From NCBI RefSeq assembly GCF_900107725.1, contig NZ_FNQO01000003.1:62001-126000 (forward strand): a DNA stretch of 64,000 bases, given 5' to 3'. Positions within the stretch are counted from its first letter, which is position 1; each line of letters begins with the position of its first letter. The DNA comes from Microbulbifer marinus (GTDB taxonomy: Bacteria > Pseudomonadota > Gammaproteobacteria > Pseudomonadales > Cellvibrionaceae). Under the pieces are notes generated by a model. That model saw only the letters and a list, made by a program, of their open reading frames with translations, made no database searches and was not told the DNA's origin. The translations under genes and the position numbers were made by a program. Below are positions 1 to 8,443 of the stretch, in pieces.

Positions 1-57
1 ACAGGCAGTGGACGCCCGTCATCTCGCCGACAAAATTCCATAGGTCACCCCGGAAAT

Positions 58-77
58 GTTTGAACATATGTACAAAC
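58..77. promoter_or_regulatory. Palindromic operator, copy 1 (probable TetR-type site)
   Basis: The site reads GTTTGAACATATGTACAAAC, a near-perfect 20-bp inverted repeat. Two close copies lie between the TetR gene and the TonB receptor at 920-939 and 958-977. This copy sits beyond the 3' end of the TetR gene, so it probably controls a gene to the left of the window. The rest of 1-158 holds no gene that I can support. Confidence 0.65.
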
Positions 78-158
78 ATTTGAGCAGAAGCGCGGCTGCC
101 AGGCAAGCGTCAAATTAGATTCATCGGGGATCGGATATCGGGGAGGGGTGAGCTGCGC

Positions 159-860
159 CTAGTCGCGCAATCCCAACAGCCAGGCCATCTGCCGGTGCAT
201 TTGCCGGTGGATGTTATCGCGACTCACGCGGCCGGAGGCCAGTCCCTCGTACTCCAGCCGCTGCAGCGTACCGAGGCACAGTTGCGCATCGACTTCCGGC
301 GTGCGGCTGCCGAGCAGGCGGCACAGGCGCACGAAATCCTCCAGGTAGCGATTGCGGTAGCGCATCGCCAGCGCGCGCAACTCCGCACTGACCGAAAGCT
401 CAAACGCAAACGTCATCTCCATCACCAACCCCTCGGGCCTGTGGCGAATCTGACGCACCACATAATCGGTGGCCACTTGCGCGAAGTGGTCACACAACTG
501 CCTGCGCACCGCCAGGGTCCGCCGCTCGGCCGCGGTGAACTGTGCCAGGTAGTCGAACACCTGCTTCCATGTATCGGTCAACTCCGCCTGGCCGCGTGAG
601 ACCTGGTAATGCAACGCCTGTTCCAGCAGCTCATCGAGATTGGCGAAGTAGTAATTGATCAGGGAGTAATTCACCCCGGCCTCTTTCGCCACGGAGCGGT
701 GGGTCACCGCGCGGTAGCCGTCGCGGTGAATGAGCCTTAGCACGGCCTCGAGAATATTGTTGCGGGTCTGTTCCCCCTGTGCGCGACGCGAACGCCCGGG
801 ACGCGCTGTGGAGGTCTTGCGGCTCTGCCCGGCGGAGGAAGCGGAAGGTTGCTGCGGCAT
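159..860 (-). CDS. TetR/AcrR-family transcriptional regulator
   Basis: A 233-residue regulator. After a basic, Ser/Pro-rich tail of about 28 residues comes a TetR-type helix-turn-helix (about residues 30-80) containing TRNNILEAVLRLIHRDGY, the VTHRSVAKEAGV recognition segment and the family signature YYFANLDELL. The C-terminal helical ligand domain is not recognised at ligand level. An open frame extends upstream to 1010, but those codons cover the two operator palindromes, so the ATG at 860 is preferred; no strong ribosome site precedes it. The gene is divergent from the TonB receptor, and two 20-bp palindromes lie between them, so it very likely represses itself and the receptor operon. The effector may be a lipid-derived compound, judging only from the neighbours. 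Confidence 0.88.
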   Translation of the reverse strand: MPQQPSASSAGQSRKTSTARPGRSRRAQGEQTRNNILEAVLRLIHRDGYRAVTHRSVAKEAGVNYSLINYYFANLDELLEQALHYQVSRGQAELTDTWKQVFDYLAQFTAAERRTLAVRRQLCDHFAQVATDYVVRQIRHRPEGLVMEMTFAFELSVSAELRALAMRYRNRYLEDFVRLCRLLGSRTPEVDAQLCLGTLQRLEYEGLASGRVSRDNIHRQMHRQMAWLLGLRD

Positions 861-919
861 TTGTGGCTGCTGTTGGTGGTGACAGGCACCAGTGTAAGAC
901 AAGGCCCCGATCAAAGATA

Positions 920-939
920 GTTTGCACAAATGCACAAAC
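920..939. promoter_or_regulatory. Palindromic operator, copy 2
   Basis: Reads GTTTGCACAAATGCACAAAC, the same GTTTG-x-ACA-xx-TG-x-ACAAAC framework as the copies at 58 and 958. It lies 60 bp upstream of the TetR start codon and 38 bp (centre to centre) from copy 3. That position fits autorepression. Confidence 0.7.
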
Positions 940-957
940 AAGGGTAGCCTCGCTATT

Positions 958-977
958 GTTTGAACATTTGTACAAAC
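958..977. promoter_or_regulatory. Palindromic operator, copy 3
   Basis: Reads GTTTGAACATTTGTACAAAC, differing from copy 1 at a single central base. It lies about 85 bp upstream of the TonB-receptor start codon, where a repressor would cover that promoter. Confidence 0.7.
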
Positions 978-1062
978 AACTAACGACACAATATCGAACT
1001 CGAGGTTCAAGAAGTTCGGTCAAGACCCGCAAGCTAACAATAATCATATTGAGGGGATTGCC

Positions 1063-3483
1063 ATGAAAGCGACCACCCAACCGCTCCAACGCAAGCTGCT
1101 GCCCGCAGCTATCACCCTGGCCACCTGCACCTACGGCAGTGCCCTGCTAGCACAGGAAAACACCGCGCTGGAGGAGGTAGTGGTCACTGCCCAGAAGCGC
1201 GAACAGGCACTGCAGGATGTACCCGTCAGCGTCACGGCCTTTACCAGCGAGTCCATCGAGCGCTCGGGCATCGAGGAATTCGAAGACTACGCCAGCAGAA
1301 CCCCGAATGTCGGTTTTACCCAGCAGGGCAACCGCGCCTTTACCAAAGTCGCGATACGCGGTGTCACCAATATCGGCGGCAAGGCCAATGCGGTGGGTAT
1401 CTATCTCGACGAGTTCAACATTGCGCCGAACATACTCGTCAACGGCTACTCACGCACGGCCGACACGGAACTGTTCGACGTGGAACGCATCGAGGTACTG
1501 CGCGGCCCGCAAGGCACCTATTTCGGCCGCAATACCATGGGCGGGGCGATCAACATCACCTCGCAGAAGCCGGACACTTCCGCCGCCTTCGGCTCGGTGA
1601 AACTGCAGGGTGACGAACACGGCGGTTACCTGGCCCGCACCAGCTACAACCAGCCGCTCGGCGACAGCGCCGCGCTGCGCGGCGCTGTGTTCTACCGCGA
1701 ACAGGGCGGCTGGATGGACAACATCGGCCCCAGCGACGCCACTAACGACGGCGACAGCAGCGGTGCCCGCATCGCACTCTACGCAAAGCCGACCGAGCGC
1801 CTGGATATGGATCTGGCGCTGTCGCGCGTCGAGCACAACCAGAGCATGCCGAGCCTCGTGGCCAGTGGTCAGCTCGGCAGCATCCTGCAGCAATTGAATG
1901 CAATTAACGACCAGTTCCCGCTGCTGCTGGCGAGCATGGGCTACCCCGGTCCGGTCGCCCCCATCGATACCGCTGCCCTGCCGGAATGGCCGCTGCCCAC
2001 CACCGATGCGCCTTTTGTCAGCGCAGGCAATTACGACACCCTCGCCACCGACCTGCCGCACGAGTCCAGCTCCGAGACGGATACCGCCACCGCCCGACTG
2101 GTATACGCGATCAACGACCACCTCACCCTGACTTCCGTCAGTGGCATCACCCGCAACGATTTTTCCGCGTTTGGCGACGGCGACATGTCCGTTCACCCGG
2201 CGTTCACCGTCGGCCGCGACAGCGACATGCGCGCCTGGAGCCAGGAGTTCCGCCTCAGCTCCAGCGGCAACGGCAGTATCGACTGGCTGCTCGGCGCGAT
2301 CATCGCCGAAGATGAAATCAGCGAGACCGACATCAGTACCCACCTGGCCAGCGATCCCTTCCTGGATGCCTGGGGCACACTGCTGTTCGGTCTCAGCGCA
2401 CAGGGCGGCCTGATCGACTTCACCGATCCGGCGATTCAGGCCATGCTGGCAACCCCGGGCGCAGTGCCCGGACTCTTCGGCCCGCTATCGGTAGGAAACT
2501 TCGAAGACGTCGACCGCGCCAACGAAACCCGCAGCCGCGCCGTATTTGCCGACACCACCTACTACGTGAACGAGGACTGGGAACTAAGCCTGGGCCTGCG
2601 TTACACCGATGATCGCGTGGACTTCTCGGAACTGACCCGGCCAACCGTGACCCTGCCGGTAGGCGAGGATCAGGTCAGCACGGACTTTACCGACTTGTCG
2701 TCGCGGGTCACGCTCAACTACCGGCTGGGCGACAGCAGTCGTCTCTACTTCACCGCCGCCAAGGGCTTCAAGGTGGGGGGTGTCAACTCCAGCGTTACCG
2801 CGCAGATCGATGAAGTGGACCAGGTGTTCGACAAGGAGACCGGCTGGAGCTACGAGCTCGGCAACAAGAGCCAGTGGCTGGACAACCGCCTGCAGCTGAA
2901 CCTGTCCCTGTTCCAGTTCGACTGGAGCAACCTGCAGGTGCGCGGCCAGGATCCGCTGAGCCAGCGGCAGTTTGTGCAGAACGCATCGGATGCACAGAAC
3001 CGCGGCCTGGAGATCGAGCTGACCGCCCTGCTCACCGACAACATCCAGCTCAGCACCAGCTACGGTCGACTGTCCGCCGAATTCGATGGGTTCACTAATG
3101 CGGTAACCACCAATGGCGACGTGATCGATGCGACCGGCAACCGCATCCCCTACTCGCCCGAAAACACCTTCAGTGCCGCGCTGGATATCGATATTCCCCT
3201 CAACGCCGGCTTCGATGGCTACCTGCACCTGGACTACAGCCATATCGATGATCAGTACTTCGATGTGGAGAACAGCGAGGCACGCATGATCCCCGCCTAC
3301 CAGCTGTGGAACGCGCGCGCCGGCATCGGCAACGACAGCTGGAAACTGGCGCTTTTCGCCAACAACCTGCTGAACGAGGAGTACCTGCTCGGGCTGCAGG
3401 GCCTGGAGACGCACTATTCCGGGCTGCAGCGCAGTGTCGGTACCCCGCGCACGCTCGGCGCCAGCCTGACCATCGATTTCTGA
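1063..3483 (+). CDS. TonB-dependent outer-membrane receptor
   Basis: An 806-residue receptor for TonB/ExbBD-energised uptake across the outer membrane. A signal peptide (about residues 1-30, ending near SALLA) is followed by the TonB box region EEVVVTAQKREQALQDVPVS. Next come a plug domain (about 50-170, with VAIRGV, GIYLDEF and VEVLRGPQG-like VERIEVLRGPQGTYFGRN) and a 22-strand barrel ending in the expected C-terminal Phe (GASLTIDF). The plug sequence style (VPVSVTAFTSESIE, RTPNVGF) is that of the large group importing sugars, terpenoids or lipids rather than classical siderophore receptors. It is first in a gene group with a S1P-lyase-like enzyme, an MFS carrier and an Mpo1-like protein, so a long-chain amino lipid is a reasonable but unproven substrate. 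The ATG is preceded by a GAGGGG-like ribosome site (TTGAGGGGATTGCC). Confidence 0.93.
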   Translation: MKATTQPLQRKLLPAAITLATCTYGSALLAQENTALEEVVVTAQKREQALQDVPVSVTAFTSESIERSGIEEFEDYASRTPNVGFTQQGNRAFTKVAIRGVTNIGGKANAVGIYLDEFNIAPNILVNGYSRTADTELFDVERIEVLRGPQGTYFGRNTMGGAINITSQKPDTSAAFGSVKLQGDEHGGYLARTSYNQPLGDSAALRGAVFYREQGGWMDNIGPSDATNDGDSSGARIALYAKPTERLDMDLALSRVEHNQSMPSLVASGQLGSILQQLNAINDQFPLLLASMGYPGPVAPIDTAALPEWPLPTTDAPFVSAGNYDTLATDLPHESSSETDTATARLVYAINDHLTLTSVSGITRNDFSAFGDGDMSVHPAFTVGRDSDMRAWSQEFRLSSSGNGSIDWLLGAIIAEDEISETDISTHLASDPFLDAWGTLLFGLSAQGGLIDFTDPAIQAMLATPGAVPGLFGPLSVGNFEDVDRANETRSRAVFADTTYYVNEDWELSLGLRYTDDRVDFSELTRPTVTLPVGEDQVSTDFTDLSSRVTLNYRLGDSSRLYFTAAKGFKVGGVNSSVTAQIDEVDQVFDKETGWSYELGNKSQWLDNRLQLNLSLFQFDWSNLQVRGQDPLSQRQFVQNASDAQNRGLEIELTALLTDNIQLSTSYGRLSAEFDGFTNAVTTNGDVIDATGNRIPYSPENTFSAALDIDIPLNAGFDGYLHLDYSHIDDQYFDVENSEARMIPAYQLWNARAGIGNDSWKLALFANNLLNEEYLLGLQGLETHYSGLQRSVGTPRTLGASLTIDF

Positions 3484-3498
3484 TCGGCCTGGTACTTT

Positions 3499-3529
3499 GC
3501 GCGGGCCCCAGGGCGGCCCGCGCCTTTTT
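3499..3529 (+). terminator. Intrinsic terminator or attenuator after the receptor gene
   Basis: A 9-bp GC stem (GCGCGGGCC / GGCCCGCGC) with a 7-nt loop and a following TTTTT, ending 17 bp before the next start codon. It probably lets only part of the receptor transcripts continue into the enzyme genes, a common way to make more receptor than enzyme. Confidence 0.75.
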
Positions 3530-3546
3530 AATACGGAGTAAGAGAA

Positions 3547-4992
3547 ATGAAGTTTCCCGAACACGGCCGCGACACCGGCAATATCCTGCAGGATCTGGCA
3601 GCGCGCAAACAACAGGATGTGGACTGGCAGAGTGGCCGCGCATTTGCGTACGTCTACGACGCCGGCCCCGAGGCCATGCAACTGCTGAAAGACAGCTTCA
3701 CCCTGTTCATGACCGAGAACGGGCTGGACCCCACCACTTTCCCCAGCGCCATGGAGCTGGAAAAAGACGTGATGAGTATGGCCATCGACCTGGTCGGCGG
3801 CGGCGCCGAGGCGGAGGGCAGCTTTACCTCCGGCGGCACCGAGAGCCTGCTGCTGTCGGTCAAAACGGCGCGCGACTACTGCCGCACGCACAAGCCCCAT
3901 ATCAAACAGCCGGAGTTGTTGCTGCCGGAAACCGCCCACGCCTCTTTCTTCAAGGCCTGCGCCTACTTCGATATCAAACCGGTGGTCGCGCCGGTGAATC
4001 CACACACCTTCCGCGCGGATCCGGCGGCGATGGCGGAGCGGGTGACGGAAAATACCATCATGATGGTGGCCTCCGCCCCTTCCTACGCGCACGGCGCCGT
4101 CGATCCGATCGAGGAGCTGGGGCAGATCGCCCTCGAACACGAACTGTTTTTCCATGTCGACTGCTGTGTGGGCGGCATGTATCTGCCGTTTGCGCGTCAG
4201 CTCGGCTACAGGATTCCCCGGTTCGACCTTTCCGTGCCCGGCGTGACCCAATTGTCGATGGACTTCCACAAATGGGGCTATGCCGCCAAGGGCGCCTCTG
4301 CGATCATCTACAAGAATGGTGCCGAGATGCGCCGCCACCAGTATTTTGCCTGGTCGGGCTGGACCGGTTACTCGGTCATCAATCCGACCATCATGTCGAC
4401 CAAGAGCGCCGGCCCGGTGGCCGCCTGCTGGGCGATTCTGCAGTACATGGGGCGCGAGGGTTATCTCGACCTGGTGGAGTGCACCCAGTCGGCCTCGGCA
4501 AAAATCCGCGCAGCCATTACCGAGATACCGCAGCTTTACCTGCTCGGCGAACCGCGCACCAACCTGTTCTCCTTCGCCTCCGACGAGGTGGATGTGTTCA
4601 AGCTGGCGGCGAAGATGAAAGAGCGCGGCTGGTACATCCAGCCCCAGTTCGGCTTCGGTCCGTCACCGGCCAATATTCACCTGTCGGTCGGTGCCGGTAA
4701 TGCAACGCACACCGACGCGTTTATCGCCGACTTGCGCGCGACGGTGGCGGAGATGGCAGCGAAGGCCGCCGGCCCTAGCCTGCAGGCACTGCCGGAGGAC
4801 ATTCACCTGGCGCTGAAGGAGAACTCTCCGCGGCTGCTCGAGGAACTGAGCCAGCTGATCGCCGGCAACGACGGCGACATCGCCGGCCGTATGGATTACA
4901 TCAACAACCTGCTCAACCTGATGCCGCCCCCCGTCAGGGATGGGTTGCTGAGCGAATTCGTCAACGGTCTCTACAGCAAGGCCAGCGCCTGA
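3547..4992 (+). CDS. PLP-dependent sphingosine-1-phosphate-lyase-like enzyme
   Basis: A 481-residue fold-type I PLP enzyme. The family cleaves phosphorylated sphingoid bases to a long-chain aldehyde and phosphoethanolamine; related group-II decarboxylases act on amino acids. Visible motifs are the phosphate-binding SGGTES (95-100), the cofactor-stacking His131, the HVD motif with Asp205 that pairs with the pyridine nitrogen, and the Schiff-base lysine Lys242 in DFHKWGYAAKG. The segments SAPSYAHGAVDPIEE, HVDCCVGG, GVTQLSMDFHKWG and HQYFAWSGWTG follow the layout of eukaryotic and Legionella S1P lyases more closely than glutamate decarboxylase. It has no N-terminal membrane anchor, as in other bacterial members. 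It has its own ribosome site (ACGGAGTAAGAG) just after the terminator. The Mpo1-like gene 3' of it supports a sphingoid-base role, but substrate is inference. Confidence 0.8.
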   Translation: MKFPEHGRDTGNILQDLAARKQQDVDWQSGRAFAYVYDAGPEAMQLLKDSFTLFMTENGLDPTTFPSAMELEKDVMSMAIDLVGGGAEAEGSFTSGGTESLLLSVKTARDYCRTHKPHIKQPELLLPETAHASFFKACAYFDIKPVVAPVNPHTFRADPAAMAERVTENTIMMVASAPSYAHGAVDPIEELGQIALEHELFFHVDCCVGGMYLPFARQLGYRIPRFDLSVPGVTQLSMDFHKWGYAAKGASAIIYKNGAEMRRHQYFAWSGWTGYSVINPTIMSTKSAGPVAACWAILQYMGREGYLDLVECTQSASAKIRAAITEIPQLYLLGEPRTNLFSFASDEVDVFKLAAKMKERGWYIQPQFGFGPSPANIHLSVGAGNATHTDAFIADLRATVAEMAAKAAGPSLQALPEDIHLALKENSPRLLEELSQLIAGNDGDIAGRMDYINNLLNLMPPPVRDGLLSEFVNGLYSKASA

Positions 4993-5022
4993 CGGCGCCA
5001 ATAGCAGACAGAGCAGCGACCA

Positions 5023-6303
5023 GTGACAATAACGACAAGCCTGGAATCGGTAACCAGCGCCGGCGGCTCCCAGCGCTGGCGCCTGACCGCAGTACTGATG
5101 GTCACGGTGTTCGTGGCCTATCTCGACCGCATGAACATCAGCCTGGCACTGCCACTGATGGCGGAAGAGTTTGCCTGGAACCTGGAACAGAAGCAGTTCT
5201 ATGGTTCCCTGCTGATGAGCCTGTTTTACGTGGCTTACGGCCTTTCCAATCTGCTCATGACCCCGCTGGCCGCGCGGCTGGGGCCACGCAGCAGCCTGCT
5301 GGCGATCGCCCTGCTTTGGTCGCTGTTCACGGCGCTGGGGGCTTTCTTCAGCCAGTTCGTGCTGTTGTTGTGTGCATCTCGTGTGCTTCTCGGGCTGTCC
5401 GAGGGCGTGCACTTCCCGATGGCCAGTGCATTGGTGCAGCGCTGGTTTCCGCTGCATGAACGCAGCCGCGCCAACAGTATCTGGATTGCCGGCCTGTTCC
5501 TGGCCATCCTCAGCGGGCCGCTGTTGCTGGTACCGCTGATGCACCTGTTCGGCTGGCGCGCCGGCTTCTACTGCCTGGCGATAGGCGGCCTGGCCCTGAG
5601 CCTGCCGCTGATCCGGCGCTGGGTTTACGACACACCGGCAGCACACCCGCGCCTCAATGCGTCAGAGAGGAGTTACCTCGAGCAACACCTCCCCCCCGCG
5701 GGACCGGCCGCACCCCTCGACTGGGGGCAGCTGCGGGACCTGGTGACCCCGGCGTTTGGCCTGATGATGCTGGTGGGCATCCTGAACAATATGGCATCGC
5801 TGGGCATTGCCAGCTGGCTGCCCACCTACCTGGCCAGCAAGGAGGGGGTCGATTACCGCGACCTCAGCTATCTGGCCGCCCTGCCCTATGTCTTTTCCTT
5901 TGCCGGCATGGCCTGCTGGGCACATCTGGGAGATCACGCCAACAATCGCGGCGCACTCGCTGCGTCCGGATTCACGATCGCCGGCATCGCGGTGTACTGC
6001 GCTTTCCGCGCCGAGCCGCTGTGGCTGGTAATGACACTGATGAGCTTTTCGGTGTTTTTTATCTCCGCCTACAACGCCTGCGAATTCGCCATGGTGCAGC
6101 GCCTGCTGCCGGCGGAATGTGCGGCGGAGGGCACCGGTGTTTATAACGGCCTGTCGACCATGGTCGGCGGCGGACTGGGCACGGCACTGATGGGACAGCT
6201 GATGGCGGACGGCAGCAGTACCATCGACGCCTGGCCGGTGTTGCTGCTGTTTCTCGCCGCCGCCATCGCCATCGGCACGCTCGGGCGGATCTGCCGCTAC
6301 TGA
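5023..6303 (+). CDS. MFS transporter
   Basis: A 426-residue inner-membrane carrier with about 12 hydrophobic helices in two halves. The opening YLDRMNISLALPLMAEEF is typical of the anion:cation symporter (ACS) branch of the major facilitator superfamily, which moves organic acids such as hexuronates, glycerate or phthalate. It starts with GTG 30 bp after the lyase gene, so the two are likely cotranscribed. It might import the TonB receptor's substrate from the periplasm or export a breakdown product. Nothing in the sequence fixes the substrate. Confidence 0.85.
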   Translation: MTITTSLESVTSAGGSQRWRLTAVLMVTVFVAYLDRMNISLALPLMAEEFAWNLEQKQFYGSLLMSLFYVAYGLSNLLMTPLAARLGPRSSLLAIALLWSLFTALGAFFSQFVLLLCASRVLLGLSEGVHFPMASALVQRWFPLHERSRANSIWIAGLFLAILSGPLLLVPLMHLFGWRAGFYCLAIGGLALSLPLIRRWVYDTPAAHPRLNASERSYLEQHLPPAGPAAPLDWGQLRDLVTPAFGLMMLVGILNNMASLGIASWLPTYLASKEGVDYRDLSYLAALPYVFSFAGMACWAHLGDHANNRGALAASGFTIAGIAVYCAFRAEPLWLVMTLMSFSVFFISAYNACEFAMVQRLLPAECAAEGTGVYNGLSTMVGGGLGTALMGQLMADGSSTIDAWPVLLLFLAAAIAIGTLGRICRY

Positions 6304-6332
6304 GGCCAATTCACACTACAGGGAGAAAAAAA

Positions 6333-6665
6333 ATGTCCATACCGGATAACAGTCTCGCCGAGTTCTATCCGTACTACCTGGAGCAGCATCGCGACGCGCG
6401 CTGCCGCGCGTGGCACTTCGCCGGCACCGCACTGGGGTTGGCCGCGCTGGTCGCCGCCATTGTCACCGCCAATGCATGGTTGGTGCTGGCGGGTTTGGGC
6501 AGCGCTTACGCCTGCGCCTGGAGCGGCCATTTTCTGTTCGAGAAAAACACCCCCGCCGCCTTTACCAATCCGTTCTACAGCTTCGTATGCGACTTCATGA
6601 TGTTTCGCGACCTGCTGCTCGGACGGCTTTCGTGGCGCGATTCCGGCACAGAAAAAAGCCAGTAG
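6333..6665 (+). CDS. Mpo1-like (DUF962) membrane protein
   Basis: A 110-residue protein with two to three hydrophobic helices (about 28-60, 78-98). The spaced histidines in YYLEQHRDARCRAWHFAGT and the SGHFLFEKNTPAAF segment match the Mpo1/DUF962 family. Yeast Mpo1 is an Fe(II) dioxygenase that alpha-oxidises the 2-hydroxy fatty acid formed when phytosphingosine is degraded, directly downstream of the S1P lyase Dpl1. That it sits in the same gene string as an S1P-lyase-like enzyme is the reason for proposing sphingoid-base catabolism here. A strong ribosome site (AGGGAGAAAAAAA) precedes the ATG. A second, more canonical family member lies at 38913-39377. Confidence 0.75.
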   Translation: MSIPDNSLAEFYPYYLEQHRDARCRAWHFAGTALGLAALVAAIVTANAWLVLAGLGSAYACAWSGHFLFEKNTPAAFTNPFYSFVCDFMMFRDLLLGRLSWRDSGTEKSQ

Positions 6666-6730
6666 GTCCGCAGGCTGCAATGATGCGCCGATAGCGAACA
6701 GTCTCGCGGCAATACTCAATTCACGGGCAC

Positions 6731-6768
6731 AAAAAAGGCCGGGTCCCCTGCGGGGCCCGGCCTTTTTT
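6731..6768. terminator. Bidirectional terminator
   Basis: AAAAAAGGCCGGG and CCCGGCCTTTTTT flank a short CG-rich loop. The hairpin has a T-run in both directions and separates the converging Mpo1-like and fumarase genes. Confidence 0.9.
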
Positions 6769-6783
6769 CCGGGGGGAAGCGGG

Positions 6784-8292
6784 TTAAACCGCGCCCTCCT
6801 CGATCTTCGCCTTCCAGATCAGCGGTCCGGTGTTGTGCACCGACTCGCCCTGGCTGTCCACCGCCACGGTAACCGGCATATCCTCGACCTCGAACTCATA
6901 GATCGCTTCCATACCCAGTTCCGGGAAGGCCACCACCTCGGCATTCTTGATCGCCTGGGCGACCAGGTAAGCGGCGCCGCCGACTGCCATCAGGTAGACC
7001 GCCTTGTTGTCGCGGATCGCGTCGATTGCGGTCGGGCCGCGCTCGGCCTTGCCGATCATGCCCAGCAGGCCGGTCTCTTCCAGCATGGTGCGGGTGAACT
7101 TGTCCATGCGGGTGGCGGTAGTCGGACCGGCCGGGCCCACCACTTCCTCGCGTACCGGATCCACCGGGCCAACGTAGTAGATAAAGCGGCCGGCCAGATC
7201 CACCGGCAGCTTCTCGCCCTTGGCCAAGATATCGACCATCTTCTTGTGCGCCGCGTCGCGGCCGGTCAGCATCTTGCCGTTCAGCAGCAGGGTCTCGCCC
7301 GGCTGCCAGCTCAGTACGTCTTCGCGGGTCACCTCATCGAGATTGACACGGCGGGTGTTGCCGCCGGCCTCGCGGGTGATCGCCGGCCAGTCTTCCAGCT
7401 TCGGCGGCGTCTGGCGTGCGGGGCCGCTGCCATCGAGCGTGAAATGGGTGTGGCGGGTAGCGGCGCAGTTGGGGATGATCGCCACCGCCTTGTTGGCGGC
7501 GTGGGTCGGGTAGTCCTTGACCTTCACATCCAGCACGGTCGTCAGACCACCGAGGCCCTGGGCGCCGATACCCAGCTTGTTGACCTTATCGTACAGTTCC
7601 AGGCGCAGTTCCTCGGCACGATTGCTCGCACCGCGCTCCTGCAGCTCCTGGATATCGATCGGATCCAGCAGGGATTCCTTCGCCAGCAGCATCGCCTTCT
7701 CGGCAGTGCCGCCGACACCGATACCCAGCATGCCCGGCGGACACCAGCCGGCGCCCATCTGCGGCACCATCTTCAGCACCCAGTCGACCACGGAGTCGGA
7801 CGGGTTCAGCATCGCGAACTTGCTCTTGGCCTCACTGCCGCCGCCTTTGGCCGCGACATATACCTCGACGGTGTCGCCCGGCACGATTTCGTAATGGATC
7901 ACCGCCGGGGTGTTGTCGCCGGTGTTCTTGCGGGCGCCGTCCGGATCCTCGAGGATGGACGCCCGCAGTACGTTGTCCGCATTCATGTAGGCGCGGCGCA
8001 CACCCTCGTTGACCATGTCGGTCACGCTTATGTCCGCATCCCACTGCACGTTCATGCCCACTTTCAGCTTCACGGTCACGATACCCGTGTCCTGGCAGAT
8101 CGGGCGGTGGCCCTGGGCACACATGCGCGAGTTGATCAGGATCTGGGCCATGGCGTCCTTGGCCGCCGGGTTGGCTTCCTTCTCGTAGGCCTTGTTCAGG
8201 GCCTGAATGAAGTCCTGCGGGTGGTAGTAGGAGATGAATTGCAGCGCGTCGGCGACGCTGTCGATCAGGTCATCCTGGCGGATAGTGGTCAT
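6784..8292 (-). CDS. fumA: Class I fumarate hydratase ([4Fe-4S])
   Basis: A 502-residue, oxygen-sensitive iron-sulfur fumarase converting fumarate to L-malate in the TCA cycle. It is the single-chain class I type with N-terminal alpha and C-terminal beta domains fused, as in E. coli FumA/FumB. Likely cluster cysteines lie in RMCAQGHRPICQDTG, GAGWCPPGMLGIG and PNCAATRHTHF. The beta domain begins near residue 320 and includes the GPTTATRMD segment. The length is normal for the family. It stands alone, convergent with the lipid cluster across a shared terminator. The symbol denotes the class; fumA versus fumB cannot be told apart from sequence alone. Confidence 0.95.
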   Translation of the reverse strand: MTTIRQDDLIDSVADALQFISYYHPQDFIQALNKAYEKEANPAAKDAMAQILINSRMCAQGHRPICQDTGIVTVKLKVGMNVQWDADISVTDMVNEGVRRAYMNADNVLRASILEDPDGARKNTGDNTPAVIHYEIVPGDTVEVYVAAKGGGSEAKSKFAMLNPSDSVVDWVLKMVPQMGAGWCPPGMLGIGVGGTAEKAMLLAKESLLDPIDIQELQERGASNRAEELRLELYDKVNKLGIGAQGLGGLTTVLDVKVKDYPTHAANKAVAIIPNCAATRHTHFTLDGSGPARQTPPKLEDWPAITREAGGNTRRVNLDEVTREDVLSWQPGETLLLNGKMLTGRDAAHKKMVDILAKGEKLPVDLAGRFIYYVGPVDPVREEVVGPAGPTTATRMDKFTRTMLEETGLLGMIGKAERGPTAIDAIRDNKAVYLMAVGGAAYLVAQAIKNAEVVAFPELGMEAIYEFEVEDMPVTVAVDSQGESVHNTGPLIWKAKIEEGAV

Positions 8293-8391
8293 GGGCGCTC
8301 CAGTTAAGGTATCTGGCGGTTAAGTCTCGAGGCGGGCGATTTTACACGAAATGTAGGGTTATTGGCGGGCCTTGCCGCGATCAAATGGCAC

Positions 8392-8422
8392 AAAAAAGGG
8401 CGAACCTCTGGTTCGCCCTTTT
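8392..8422. terminator. Terminator (both strands possible)
   Basis: AAAAAAGGGCGAACC and GGTTCGCCCTTTT form a tight stem with a TCT loop immediately 3' of the coiled-coil gene (minus strand), about 100 bp upstream of the fumarase start. Confidence 0.85.
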
Positions 8423-8443
8423 GCCGTCGCTGTGCGACTGTAA

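Noticed and set aside
1450..2343. Minus-strand open frame of 297 codons inside the receptor gene
   Set aside because: Antisense shadow of the TonB receptor with no recognisable domain.
2584..4338. Long minus-strand open frame of 584 codons opposite the receptor and lyase genes
   Set aside because: It is antisense to two clearly recognisable genes; the translation has no domain and arises from GC-rich codon structure.
6835..8307. Plus-strand frame of 490 codons opposite fumarase
   Set aside because: His/Arg/Gln-rich shadow of a well-conserved enzyme gene.
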